A DNA stretch of 64,000 nucleotides. Source: Bradyrhizobium diazoefficiens. GTDB taxonomy: Bacteria > Pseudomonadota > Alphaproteobacteria > Rhizobiales > Xanthobacteraceae. The position numbers and the translations under genes were made by a program. Location of the stretch: assembly GCF_018129965.1 (NCBI RefSeq), contig NZ_JAFCKW010000023.1, positions 30,179-94,178 of the forward strand. Direction: 5' to 3'. A model generated the notes under the pieces. It was not told where the DNA came from and did no database searches. It saw only the letters and a program-made list of their open reading frames with translations. This document shows positions 25,493 through 33,409 of this stretch, piece by piece (position 1 is the stretch's first letter; each line of letters begins with the position of its first letter).

Positions 25493-25957
25493 TCAGGACC
25501 TGATCACGTGACGCGGCGCAGCGATGCGACCGGCGATCCTCGCCGATGCCATCTCGAAACTGTCGGCGATGCGCCGCGCCTTGTCTACGAACAGCGCGGC
25601 CGCCGCGGGCGGGCAGACCTCGCGCGCGGTCTGTTCGAACAGATCGAGCCAGCGGTCGAAATGATCGCCGACGAGGCTCAGCGGCATATGCGCCCGCATC
25701 GGCGAACCGTGGTAGCGTCCGCTCATCAGGACCACTGACGACCAGAAATCCCTGAGCCGGGCCAGATGCTCGTCCCAGTTCCGCACGTTTGCGAACACCG
25801 GACCCAGCAGCGCATCTTCGCGCACGCGTCCGTAGAAACGCGTGACGAGGTCGCCGATCATCTCCTCGGTGATTCCGGTACGCGCGATCGCATCCTCTGT
25901 CAGCAGGCTGCGTCGCGCGGCCGCCGCCTCGCGCTCGGCCTTCAATCGATCCGACAT
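25493..25957 (-). CDS. Group III truncated haemoglobin
   Basis: A 154-residue globin with a leader of about 25 residues, then the 2/2 globin core: FYGRVREDALLGPVF (B/C region), the probable proximal His90 in PMRAHMPL, and Trp103 in the G helix, all usual for group III truncated haemoglobins. Family members bind oxygen or NO; the physiological role is unsettled. ATG 25957 is the first start before the domain. It lies downstream of, and on the same strand as, the hydroxybutyryl-CoA dehydrogenase gene, 134 bases apart. Confidence 0.85.
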   Translation of the reverse strand: MSDRLKAEREAAAARRSLLTEDAIARTGITEEMIGDLVTRFYGRVREDALLGPVFANVRNWDEHLARLRDFWSSVVLMSGRYHGSPMRAHMPLSLVGDHFDRWLDLFEQTAREVCPPAAAALFVDKARRIADSFEMASARIAGRIAAPRHVIRS

Positions 25958-26091
25958 GTCTTGTTTTCCGTTTGGTTGGTCCCGCGAGCCGCCCGTTCGA
26001 CATTGTCGGGCCAATCGCGCGCGACGTCTTTGTCGCAGCGCAAATGCGAGAGAAGGCGGCGGGCACTGAATGCCCGCCGCTGGCGCCTTGG

Positions 26092-26943
26092 TCAGGCGCC
26101 GTAGGTATAAAAGCCCTGCCCGGTCTTGCGGCCGAGATGGCCGGCGTCGACCATTTCCCGCAGCAAGGGGGCCGGACGGTATTTGGGGTCGTTGAAGCCT
26201 TTGTAGAAGACTTCCATCACCGACAGCATGGTGTCGAGTCCGACCAGATCGGCCAGCGCCAGCGGCCCGATCGGATGGTTGCAACCGAGCTTCATGCCGG
26301 CATCGATCTCCTCGGCCGTCGCGATTCCCTCCTGCAGCGCGAAGATCGCCTCGTTGATCATCGGACAGAGGATACGGTTCACGGCAAAGCCAGGGCTGTT
26401 CTTGGCGGTGATCGCGACCTTGCCGACGCGCTGGGCGAAGTCCAGCGCCTTGGCATGGGTGTCGTCGGAGGTCTGCAAGCCGCGGATCAGTTCGAGCAGC
26501 GCCATCACCGGCACCGGGTTGAAAAAGTGCATGCCGATGAAGCGGTCGGGACGGTCGGTTGCGGCGGCGAGCTTGGTAATCGAGATCGAGGACGTATTGG
26601 TCGCGAGCAGCGTGCGCGGCGACAGCGTGGCACAGAGGTCCTTCAGGATCTTGACCTTGAGCTCCTCGTTCTCGGTCGCAGCTTCGATGACGAGATCGCA
26701 ATCGACCAGCTTCGCTCTATCGGTCGTGCCGGTGATGCGCTTGAGCGTGGCATCGCGGTCAGCCGCCGAGATCTTCTCCTTCTTGACCAGGCGCTCGAGG
26801 CTACCGCCGACGGTGGCGACGCCGCGGTTCACCGCGGCATCGGAAATGTCGACCATCACGACCGAAAGGCCGGCTGCCGCGCAAACCTGCGCGATGCCGT
26901 TCCCCATGGTCCCTGCCCCGATGATGCCAACCGTCTGGATCAT
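26092..26943 (-). CDS. 3-hydroxybutyryl-CoA dehydrogenase
   Basis: A 283-residue NAD(P)-dependent enzyme of the 3-hydroxyacyl-CoA dehydrogenase family. The N-terminal Rossmann motif is VGIIGAGTMGNGIAQ; catalytic-region motifs are NTSSIS, the His in GMHFFNPVPVM and the Asn in SPGFAVNRIL. The C-terminal helical domain ends GRKTGQGFYTYGA. It interconverts acetoacetyl-CoA and 3-hydroxybutyryl-CoA in PHB or butyrate metabolism. No thiolase or crotonase gene is adjacent. Gene names hbd, hbdA and paaH are used for such enzymes. Confidence 0.93.
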   Translation of the reverse strand: MIQTVGIIGAGTMGNGIAQVCAAAGLSVVMVDISDAAVNRGVATVGGSLERLVKKEKISAADRDATLKRITGTTDRAKLVDCDLVIEAATENEELKVKILKDLCATLSPRTLLATNTSSISITKLAAATDRPDRFIGMHFFNPVPVMALLELIRGLQTSDDTHAKALDFAQRVGKVAITAKNSPGFAVNRILCPMINEAIFALQEGIATAEEIDAGMKLGCNHPIGPLALADLVGLDTMLSVMEVFYKGFNDPKYRPAPLLREMVDAGHLGRKTGQGFYTYGA

Positions 26944-27377
26944 TGCGTCATATCCTTCTCATCCTGCGGCCCGTGCCAGCCGGCCAGGCTCCGTTGTCCT
27001 GCATCAGGATCTAGCACCGCCACCGGCCGGGTGCGACCTGATCCTTCCCTTCCATAAAGCATCCCAAGCGGGAATAAAGCGGCAAACGTCATGATTTGGC
27101 GCAATCGACCGCAGCGGATGGCCGCCCACGGACTCATTGGAGACGGAGCACCTTGCGAGGACCCATGATCGTCGGCGACAAGGGCCTGATCCTGGACACA
27201 CTGGAACGCCGGCCGAATTTCTGCTTTTCCGCAGGTTGATTCCAGCGCGAAGGTCGCGGATGCGGGAGCTCGCAAGCCATCATGCTCATGCAGACCTGCT
27301 GCGAATGCCAACCGCAAACGCCCTTCCGCCGATGCCGCGCATATCCTAATGTGCCGGATCAATTTGGATTGGAGATC
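26944..27377. other. Divergent intergenic region, 434 bases
   Basis: It lies between the hydroxybutyryl-CoA dehydrogenase and the aminotransferase, which start divergently. No supported gene is present; open frames here have no family match. The aminotransferase frame is open back to 27282, but that part has no ribosome-binding site and no homologous look. No operator could be recognised. Confidence 0.45.
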
Positions 27378-28430
27378 ATGAGCCGCTTCTGGAGTCCGGT
27401 CGTCCACACGCTCTCGCCCTACATCCCCGGCGAGCAGCCGAAGCAGGACGACGTCGTCAAGCTCAATACCAACGAGAATCCCTATCCGCCCTCGCCGCGC
27501 GTGCTGGCGGCGATCGCATCAGCTGCAGAGCGGCTGCGCCTCTATCCCGATCCGCACGCCATGCGCCTGCGTGAGGCGATTGCGGCCCGCTACGACGTTG
27601 CGCCCGAACAGGTGTTCGTCGGCAACGGCTCCGACGAGGTCCTGGCGCACACCTTCCAGGCTCTTCTGAAACACGACAGGCCGCTGTTGTTCCCCGACGT
27701 CACCTACAGCTTCTATCCCGTCTACTGCCGGCTCTATGGAATTGCTCACGAGGTGATACCGCTCGATGCCGCGATGCGGATCGATATCTCTGACTATGAT
27801 CGACCATCAAGCGCCGTCCTTGTCCCTAATCCGAACGCGCCCACTGGCATCGCCCTTCCGCGCAAAGCGATCGCAGCACTGCTCGCCCAAAATCCGGATC
27901 GACTGGTTGTGGTGGACGAGGCCTACGTCGATTTCGGCGCCGAGAGTGCCGTGCCGCTCGTCGCGCAGCATGACAATCTGCTCGTCGTCCAGACCTTCTC
28001 GAAGTCGCGCTCGCTCGCCGGCCTGCGGGTGGGATTTGCGATCGGCCAACGGCCGCTGATTGAGGCGCTGGAGCGGGTGAAGGACAGCTTCAACTCCTAT
28101 CCCGTCGATGGCCTCGCCATGGCCGGCGCCATTGCCGCCCTCGAGGACGACGCTTGGTTCCAGGACAGCCGTGCCCGCATCATTGCCAGCCGCGAAAAGC
28201 TGGCTCGCGATCTCGGACAGCTCGGCTTCGAGGTGCTGCCGTCGCTCGCAAATTTTGTCTTCGCGCGCCATCGAAGCCGGAGGGGAGCCGATCTGGCCGC
28301 CGCTCTTCGCCAACGTGGCGTTCTGGTGCGACATTTCAGCAAGCTGCGCATCGAGGACTTCCTTCGAATCACGGTCGGGACTGAAGAGCAATGCGGCCGG
28401 CTGATCGAAGCGCTGCGCGGTTTGATCTGA
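27378..28430 (+). CDS. hisC: Histidinol-phosphate/aromatic aminotransferase
   Basis: A 350-residue class I/II PLP aminotransferase. Motifs in order: KLNTNENPYPPSP, GNGSDEVL, VPNPNAPTG, VVDEAYVDF, the PLP lysine K209 in TFSKSRSLAG, and a C-terminal FLRITVGT. It converts histidinol phosphate (histidine synthesis) or aromatic amino acids; the window alone cannot separate these. The start at ATG 27378 has GGAG upstream. No other his gene is adjacent, so this may be a second, aromatic-type paralogue. Confidence 0.85.
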   Translation: MSRFWSPVVHTLSPYIPGEQPKQDDVVKLNTNENPYPPSPRVLAAIASAAERLRLYPDPHAMRLREAIAARYDVAPEQVFVGNGSDEVLAHTFQALLKHDRPLLFPDVTYSFYPVYCRLYGIAHEVIPLDAAMRIDISDYDRPSSAVLVPNPNAPTGIALPRKAIAALLAQNPDRLVVVDEAYVDFGAESAVPLVAQHDNLLVVQTFSKSRSLAGLRVGFAIGQRPLIEALERVKDSFNSYPVDGLAMAGAIAALEDDAWFQDSRARIIASREKLARDLGQLGFEVLPSLANFVFARHRSRRGADLAAALRQRGVLVRHFSKLRIEDFLRITVGTEEQCGRLIEALRGLI

Positions 28431-28511
28431 TTCAGGAAGTCTGACCCGAGGGATCTGACAAGGGTTTTGCGGTGACGTTCTTACGCATCCCGCAAAGCCC
28501 CGCGACGCTTT

Positions 28512-28527
28512 TGTGACATAGGCCACA
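28512..28527. promoter_or_regulatory. Possible operator upstream of pstS
   Basis: TGTGACATAGGCCACA is an imperfect palindrome (12 of 16 positions symmetric) 35 bases before the pstS start. It does not fit the usual Pho-box direct repeat. A regulator cannot be named. Confidence 0.2.
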
Positions 28528-28561
28528 TCGGCCTCCGGTCCGGCCTGTTAACGTCGCCAGC

Positions 28562-29614
28562 ATGAAAAAACACATCGCGCTACCCATCATCCTCACCGCT
28601 CTGTTCGTCGCCGCGCCAAGCCTCGCGGCCGAGACCAAAGGAGCAGGCTCAACCTTCGTTTCGCCCGTGATGGCGAAATGGATCGATGCCTACAAGATCA
28701 AGACCGGCAACACCGTCAGCTATCAGGCGGTCGGCTCGAGTATCGGCGTCGGCCTCATCAAGAAAGGAACCGTCGACTTCGGCGCCACCGACATGCCGCT
28801 CGACCCGAGTGAACTGGACAAGCTCGGCATGATGCAATTCCCGATCGTGATCGGGGGCGTCGTTCCCGTGGTGAATATCGACGGCGTCAAGCCCGGTCAG
28901 ATTCGTTTCACCGGCCAGCTGCTCGCCGACATCTATCTCGGAAAGCTCAGATCCTGGAACGACCCCGCGATCCGTGCGATCAATCCCGACATCAAGCTGC
29001 CGAACACCGCAATCACGGTGGTCCATCGAATCGACGGGTCTGGCACGACCTTCAACTGGTCGAACTATCTCGCAAAAGTCAGTCCGCAGTGGAAGGCGAG
29101 CGTCGGAGAGGGCACCGCGATCGAATGGCCGGTTGGGCTCGGCGGCAAGGGCAATGACGGCGTCGCCTCGCTCGTCAGCCTCGTTCCCGGCGCGATCGGC
29201 TATCTCGAATACACCTACGCCCTGCAACGGCTCGACAGGATTTCCTTCGCAACCGTGCAGAACAGCGCCGGCCATTTCGTGGTCCCGGACGCCGCATCGT
29301 TCCAGGCGGCGGCCTCCAGTGCGGACTGGAATGCGGACAAGGACTTCCATCTCGTGCTCACCAACGCGCCCGGCGAAGACGCCTATCCGATCACGGCCAC
29401 GACGTTCGTGCTGATGCCGAAGGCCCCGAAATCCCCGGACCGGTCCGCCGCCGTCATCGACTTCATGCGCTGGTCGCTGGAGAACGGCAAGCCGCAGGCT
29501 GAAACACTCAACTACGTGCCGTTGCCGGCGGCCTTGATCGACCAGATCGAGCGCTATTGGCAGCAGAGTCTTGGCACGCCCACGGTCTCCGCATCGGCAA
29601 CCGTCAAGCGCTGA
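28562..29614 (+). CDS. pstS: Phosphate ABC transporter substrate-binding protein PstS
   Basis: A 350-residue periplasmic protein with signal peptide (1-22, ending LAAET). Phosphate-binding segments are visible: GAGSTFVSPVMAKW, GSSIGVGLI, FGATDMPL and the RIDGSGTTFNW loop. It binds inorganic phosphate for high-affinity import. No pstC, pstA or pstB follows; the next gene is an NRAMP-type transporter behind a terminator, so it is a stand-alone copy. No canonical Pho box was seen. Confidence 0.9.
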   Translation: MKKHIALPIILTALFVAAPSLAAETKGAGSTFVSPVMAKWIDAYKIKTGNTVSYQAVGSSIGVGLIKKGTVDFGATDMPLDPSELDKLGMMQFPIVIGGVVPVVNIDGVKPGQIRFTGQLLADIYLGKLRSWNDPAIRAINPDIKLPNTAITVVHRIDGSGTTFNWSNYLAKVSPQWKASVGEGTAIEWPVGLGGKGNDGVASLVSLVPGAIGYLEYTYALQRLDRISFATVQNSAGHFVVPDAASFQAAASSADWNADKDFHLVLTNAPGEDAYPITATTFVLMPKAPKSPDRSAAVIDFMRWSLENGKPQAETLNYVPLPAALIDQIERYWQQSLGTPTVSASATVKR

Positions 29615-29640
29615 AGAAGCCGCGCAGAAAAGCACATCAC

Positions 29641-29670
29641 GACCCCGGCCGATGATCAACGGCCGGGGTC
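29641..29670 (+). terminator. Hairpin terminator after pstS
   Basis: GACCCCGGCCG, loop ATGATCAA, CGGCCGGGGTC: a perfect 11-bp stem 26 bases after the pstS stop, followed by ACTCCCTTTG. This is a GC-rich terminator with a weak T content. Confidence 0.6.
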
Positions 29671-29793
29671 ACTCCCTTTGCGCCGATCTCGCAATCGATC
29701 ACATCGCTCAGGGCCGATCCATCAAGGCGTTCCGCAATTGGAACTCCCTATGCCCTGCCCGGTTATCCGGCAGGCTGCATCCGAGGATTCGCG

Positions 29794-31104
29794 ATGGACA
29801 CGGCGGCGTTTGAACCGAAGATACAGAGGCGCGCCACCTTTCGCCTGCGCAAATTCTTCTCCACGCTCGGGCCGGGATTGATCACCGGCGCCTCGGACGA
29901 CGATCCCTCGGGGATCGGCACCTACAGCCAGGCGGGCGCGCAGCTCGGCTTCGGCATCGGCTGGACCATGCTGCTGACCTACCCGCTGATGACGGCGATC
30001 CAGGAAATCTCGGCGCGGATCGGACGGGTGACGGGCCACGGGATCGCCGGCAATGTCTGCCGCAATTTCGGCCCCGCCTATGTCTGGGGCCTCGTGGTTC
30101 TGCTGTTTGCCGCCAACACCATCAACATCGCGGCCGATCTCGGCGCCATGGCGGACGCCCTCAAGGTGCTGATCGGCGGTCCGGGGATCGTTTATGTGGT
30201 GATCTTCGGCGCCGTCTCCGTGCTTGCCCAGATCTTCTTCAACTACGACCGCTATGTCGCGGTGCTGAAATGGCTGACGCTCAGCCTGCTGGCCTATGTC
30301 ATTGCCCTTGCCGTCGTGAAAGTCCCCTGGACCGAGGCGTTGAAAGGCGCGCTGATTCCACATATGACTTGGAACGTCGACTTCCTCACCACGCTGGTCG
30401 CCATCCTCGGCACGACGATCTCGCCCTATCTCTTCGTCTGGCAGTCTTCACAGGAGGCCGAGGAGCAGCGGATCGACGACAACAAGACGCCGCTGAAAAG
30501 GGACACATCGACGGCGGTCGCGGAATTTCGCCGCATCCGGCTCGATACGCTGATCGGAATGGGTTTCTCGAACCTCATCGCATTGTCGATCATCATCACC
30601 ACCGCCGCGACCTTGCACGCGCAAGGCAAGACCGACATCCAGAGCTCCGCGCAGGCCGCCGAAGCGCTGAAGCCGATTGCCGGGCCTTTGGCAGAGCTCG
30701 TCTTCGCGCTCGGCATCATCGGCACCGGCCTGCTCGCCATTCCAGTGCTTGCCGGATCGACCGCCTACGCCATCGGCGAAGGCCGCCGCTGGAAAGTCGG
30801 GCTCTCCCGCAAACCGAGAGAGGCGATTGCCTTCTATACGGTGCTGGGCCTGTCCGGTCTCTGCGGGATCGGGTTGAACTTTACGCCGATCGATCCGATC
30901 AAGGCGCTGTACTGGAGCGCGGTCGTCAACGGCGTGCTCGCCGCACCGGTCATGGTGATCCTGATGCTGCTCGTGCGGCGGCCGAAGGTCATGGGCGAAC
31001 TCGTGGTGACGGGTCCGCTGTACTGGTTGGGTTGGGCATCGACGGTTGCGATGGCCTTCTGCATCGTCGGCATGCTCGCCACCATGTTCATGGGCAGCTC
31101 CTAG
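29794..31104 (+). CDS. NRAMP-related divalent metal transporter
   Basis: A 436-residue inner-membrane protein with 11 likely membrane segments in the NRAMP arrangement. The metal-binding motif of segment 1 reads D-D-D-P-S-G-I-G (35-42), where classic NRAMP proteins have DPGN; segment 6 reads GTTISPYLFVWQ, lacking the MPHN methionine that selects transition metals. It may therefore carry a different cation, as in NRAMP-related magnesium transporters. GAGGA precedes ATG 29794. No regulator or partner gene is adjacent. Confidence 0.8.
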   Translation: MDTAAFEPKIQRRATFRLRKFFSTLGPGLITGASDDDPSGIGTYSQAGAQLGFGIGWTMLLTYPLMTAIQEISARIGRVTGHGIAGNVCRNFGPAYVWGLVVLLFAANTINIAADLGAMADALKVLIGGPGIVYVVIFGAVSVLAQIFFNYDRYVAVLKWLTLSLLAYVIALAVVKVPWTEALKGALIPHMTWNVDFLTTLVAILGTTISPYLFVWQSSQEAEEQRIDDNKTPLKRDTSTAVAEFRRIRLDTLIGMGFSNLIALSIIITTAATLHAQGKTDIQSSAQAAEALKPIAGPLAELVFALGIIGTGLLAIPVLAGSTAYAIGEGRRWKVGLSRKPREAIAFYTVLGLSGLCGIGLNFTPIDPIKALYWSAVVNGVLAAPVMVILMLLVRRPKVMGELVVTGPLYWLGWASTVAMAFCIVGMLATMFMGSS

Positions 31105-31240
31105 ACACTCTTCTTGCTTTCTTCCGGATGAATCGGGTTTCTAAAGCGCTGCTGCCGGGTATTCTGCGGCTGTCGGCAGGACAAGGATGATCCGTGAAGC
31201 GACCGCGCAGCCCCAATAGCGACTATTTTCCGCAGGCCTT

Positions 31241-31266
31241 CGGCCCGGCGCCCAAGCGTCGGGCCG
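31241..31266 (+). promoter_or_regulatory. Hairpin directly before the tupB start codon
   Basis: CGGCCCGGCGC, loop CCAA, GCGTCGGGCCG: an 11-bp stem with one mismatch ending 1 base before ATG 31268. There is no Shine-Dalgarno, so the hairpin occupies the place of a ribosome-binding site and could limit translation. Confidence 0.4.
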
Positions 31267-31267
31267 G

Positions 31268-31966
31268 ATGAACGACTTCGCAAAATCCATTGCCGCAGCC
31301 TTCGCGCTGATCGGCCAGGCCGATTCCGAGTTGCTCGGCATCGTGGGGCTATCTCTGCGCGTGAGCCTGACGGCGAGCCTTGTCGCGCTCCTGATCGGTG
31401 CTCCGATCGGAGCATTGCTTGCGATCACGCGGTTTCGCGGCCGGCAGGTCATCATCGTGCTGACCAATGCGCTGCTCGGCCTTCCCCCGGTCGTGGTCGG
31501 GCTTGCTCTCTATCTTCTGCTGTCGAGGTCAGGCCCGCTCGGGGCGCCGGGCCTGTTGTTTACGCCTGTCGCCATGGTGATCGCACAGACGCTGCTGGCG
31601 ACGCCCATCGTGGTGGCGCTGGTGCACCGGCCGGCGAGCCTGCTATGGGCCGAATATGGCGATCTGGCCCGGATCGACGGGCTGTCGACGCTGCGCAGCA
31701 TCGGCCTGCTATTCGCTCTCGGACGGACCTCGCTGCTGACGGCATTTCTCGCTGCGTTCGGGCGCGCGATCGCCGAGGTCGGCGCTATCCTCATCGTCGG
31801 CGGCAACATTCGTGGCTTCACGCGCACGATGACGACCGCGATCGCGCTAGAAACCAGCAAGGGCGACCTGCCGCTGGCGCTCGGGCTCGGACTGATCCTG
31901 CTCGCGCTCAGCGTCACCGTGTCGACGATCGCCTTCCTGCTAGTGGGACGCGTTGGGGAAAAATAA
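31268..31966 (+). CDS. tupB: Tungstate ABC transporter permease TupB
   Basis: A 232-residue permease with five or six membrane segments. Its opening ELLGIVGLSLRVSLTAS and its segment EVGAILIVGGNIRGFTRTMT are characteristic of TupB/WtpB permeases. ATG 31268 is the first start after an in-frame stop at 31217. Its 3' end overlaps the convergent tupA gene by 27 bases. No tupC ATPase gene is in the window, although a TupABC importer needs one. Tungstate or molybdate would serve the molybdopterin enzymes encoded nearby; this link is inference. Confidence 0.85.
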   Translation: MNDFAKSIAAAFALIGQADSELLGIVGLSLRVSLTASLVALLIGAPIGALLAITRFRGRQVIIVLTNALLGLPPVVVGLALYLLLSRSGPLGAPGLLFTPVAMVIAQTLLATPIVVALVHRPASLLWAEYGDLARIDGLSTLRSIGLLFALGRTSLLTAFLAAFGRAIAEVGAILIVGGNIRGFTRTMTTAIALETSKGDLPLALGLGLILLALSVTVSTIAFLLVGRVGEK

Positions 31967-32749
31967 CTGCTCGCCGCCGACCTTGTAGCCGGCGATCGCA
32001 TCCTGCCCCTTCGGCGAGATCAGCCAGTCCACGAAGGCCTGCCCATCCTTTGCCTTCACGCTCGGATGCGTCGCCGGGTTCACCAGCATGACGCCGTACT
32101 GGTTGAACAGCCGCTTGTCGTCCTCGGTCAGGATGGCGAGGTCGCCGCGATTTTTGAACGATAGCCAGGTGCCGCGGTCCGACAGAAGATAGGCGTTCGT
32201 CGACGAGGCCATGTTCAGCGCCGGCCCCATGCCCTGGCCGATCTCGCGATACCAGCTGTCCCTACCGGCAGCAATGTCGACCCCCGCCTCCTTCCACAAG
32301 CGCAGCTCCGCTGCATGCGTGCCGGACTTGTCGCCGCGCGAGATGAACGGCGCCTTCGCCGCCGCGATGCTGCGCAGCGCCTCCGCGACGTCCTTGCTGC
32401 CTGCGATCTTCGCCGGATCGGCCTTCGGCCCGACGATGACGAAGTCGTTGTACATGACGTCGAAGCGCTTCACGCCCTGCCCTTCGGACATGAACCTGTC
32501 TTCCGCCGGCCTGTCGTGGACGAACACCACATCGGCATCGCCGCGCCGCCCGATGTCGAGCGCCTGTCCGGTGCCGACGGCGACGACCTTGACCTCGATG
32601 CCCTCGTCCCTGGAGAACAGCGGCAGCAGATAGCCGAACAGCCCCGACTGTTCCGTCGAGGTGGTCGAGGCCACGGTGATGGTGCTGTGCTGCGCGTATG
32701 CGCCGGTCGACCAGAACAGGACCGCTGCGATGGCGGCAAGCTTCTTCAT
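31940..32749 (-). CDS. tupA: Tungstate-binding protein TupA
   Basis: A 269-residue periplasmic protein with signal peptide (1-19, ending GAYAQ) and the oxyanion-binding motif ASTTSTEQSGLF that marks TupA, plus SRGDKSGTH and the segment SSTNAYLLSDRGTW. It binds tungstate tightly. ATG 32749 with GGGGAG 8 bases upstream was preferred to GTG 32758. It converges on tupB, so permease and binding protein must be expressed from separate promoters. Confidence 0.9.
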   Translation of the reverse strand: MKKLAAIAAVLFWSTGAYAQHSTITVASTTSTEQSGLFGYLLPLFSRDEGIEVKVVAVGTGQALDIGRRGDADVVFVHDRPAEDRFMSEGQGVKRFDVMYNDFVIVGPKADPAKIAGSKDVAEALRSIAAAKAPFISRGDKSGTHAAELRLWKEAGVDIAAGRDSWYREIGQGMGPALNMASSTNAYLLSDRGTWLSFKNRGDLAILTEDDKRLFNQYGVMLVNPATHPSVKAKDGQAFVDWLISPKGQDAIAGYKVGGEQLFFPNASH

Positions 32750-32822
32750 TGTCGTCACTCCCCAGGCGTTTCAAACCAGTCCAGGAACGATGAGGCTGGG
32801 AAGTCCGACGTTCGGTGCAGCA

Positions 32823-33156
32823 TCAGCGGCCGGGACAGTAGCGCATCACGGCGCGGATCGCCTGCAGCTCGGGCTCCTTCGCCCAGGCCTCCGGATGCAG
32901 CCAGAGCTTGTCGTCCCCGATGACATACGCGAACGTGCGGGTCTGGAAGCCATTGGGATTGCGGACCGTGACTTCGCCGCAAGCCACCTCGACGGCGCGG
33001 CCTTCGGGATCGGATGCTGGACTGGTCCAGGAAACATGGACCTCCGCATTCGGCGGGATCACATGAGCTGGGATTCTTTGCGTCAGATCGTCCGCAAACG
33101 CGGGTGTGCAGCTCCAATGCGAGAAGCGCGGCAGCCAGATAGGTCTTGCAGATCAC
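32823..33156 (-). pseudogene. Frameshifted small secreted protein of unknown function
   Basis: A GTG at 33156 with AAGGAG 6 bases upstream starts a signal sequence (V-I-C-K-T-Y-L-A-A-A-L-L-A-L-E-L) that then loses the frame. The mature part continues in the +1 frame as T-P-A-F-A-D-D-L-T-Q-R and runs to the stop at 32823, ending in VMRYCPGR. The shift lies near 33100-33120 (CTGCACACCCGCG on the minus strand). Joined, the product would be about 110 residues with an AFA-DD signal cleavage site. A start at GTG 33062 would give only the exported part without a signal. Sequencing error, recent mutation and programmed shifting are all possible. Family not recognised. Confidence 0.55.
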
Positions 33157-33409
33157 GGGTTGCTCCTTTGTCATCAAGGGAAAGCGTACCGGGACCGGCC
33201 CGCGAGCTCTGTGGGCGCGGTCACAATGACAGGCTGCGGCGCACATCCAGCTTGAGCTTGGTGGTCACCCCATCCGATGCGCGATCCACGCCTCGATGTT
33301 CTGCAATTGGTCCCACCTACATTGACACCAGCGTGACAGCCGGGGCAGTTTTTTGCTTTGCTGGCGAATCAGCGACGGCCTCACGCCAAGTACTCCTGGA
33401 CAACGCCCT

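Noticed and set aside
28440..28561. A Pho box upstream of pstS
   Set aside because: No two CTGTCAT-like direct repeats with correct spacing were found; only an imperfect TGTG-type palindrome is present.
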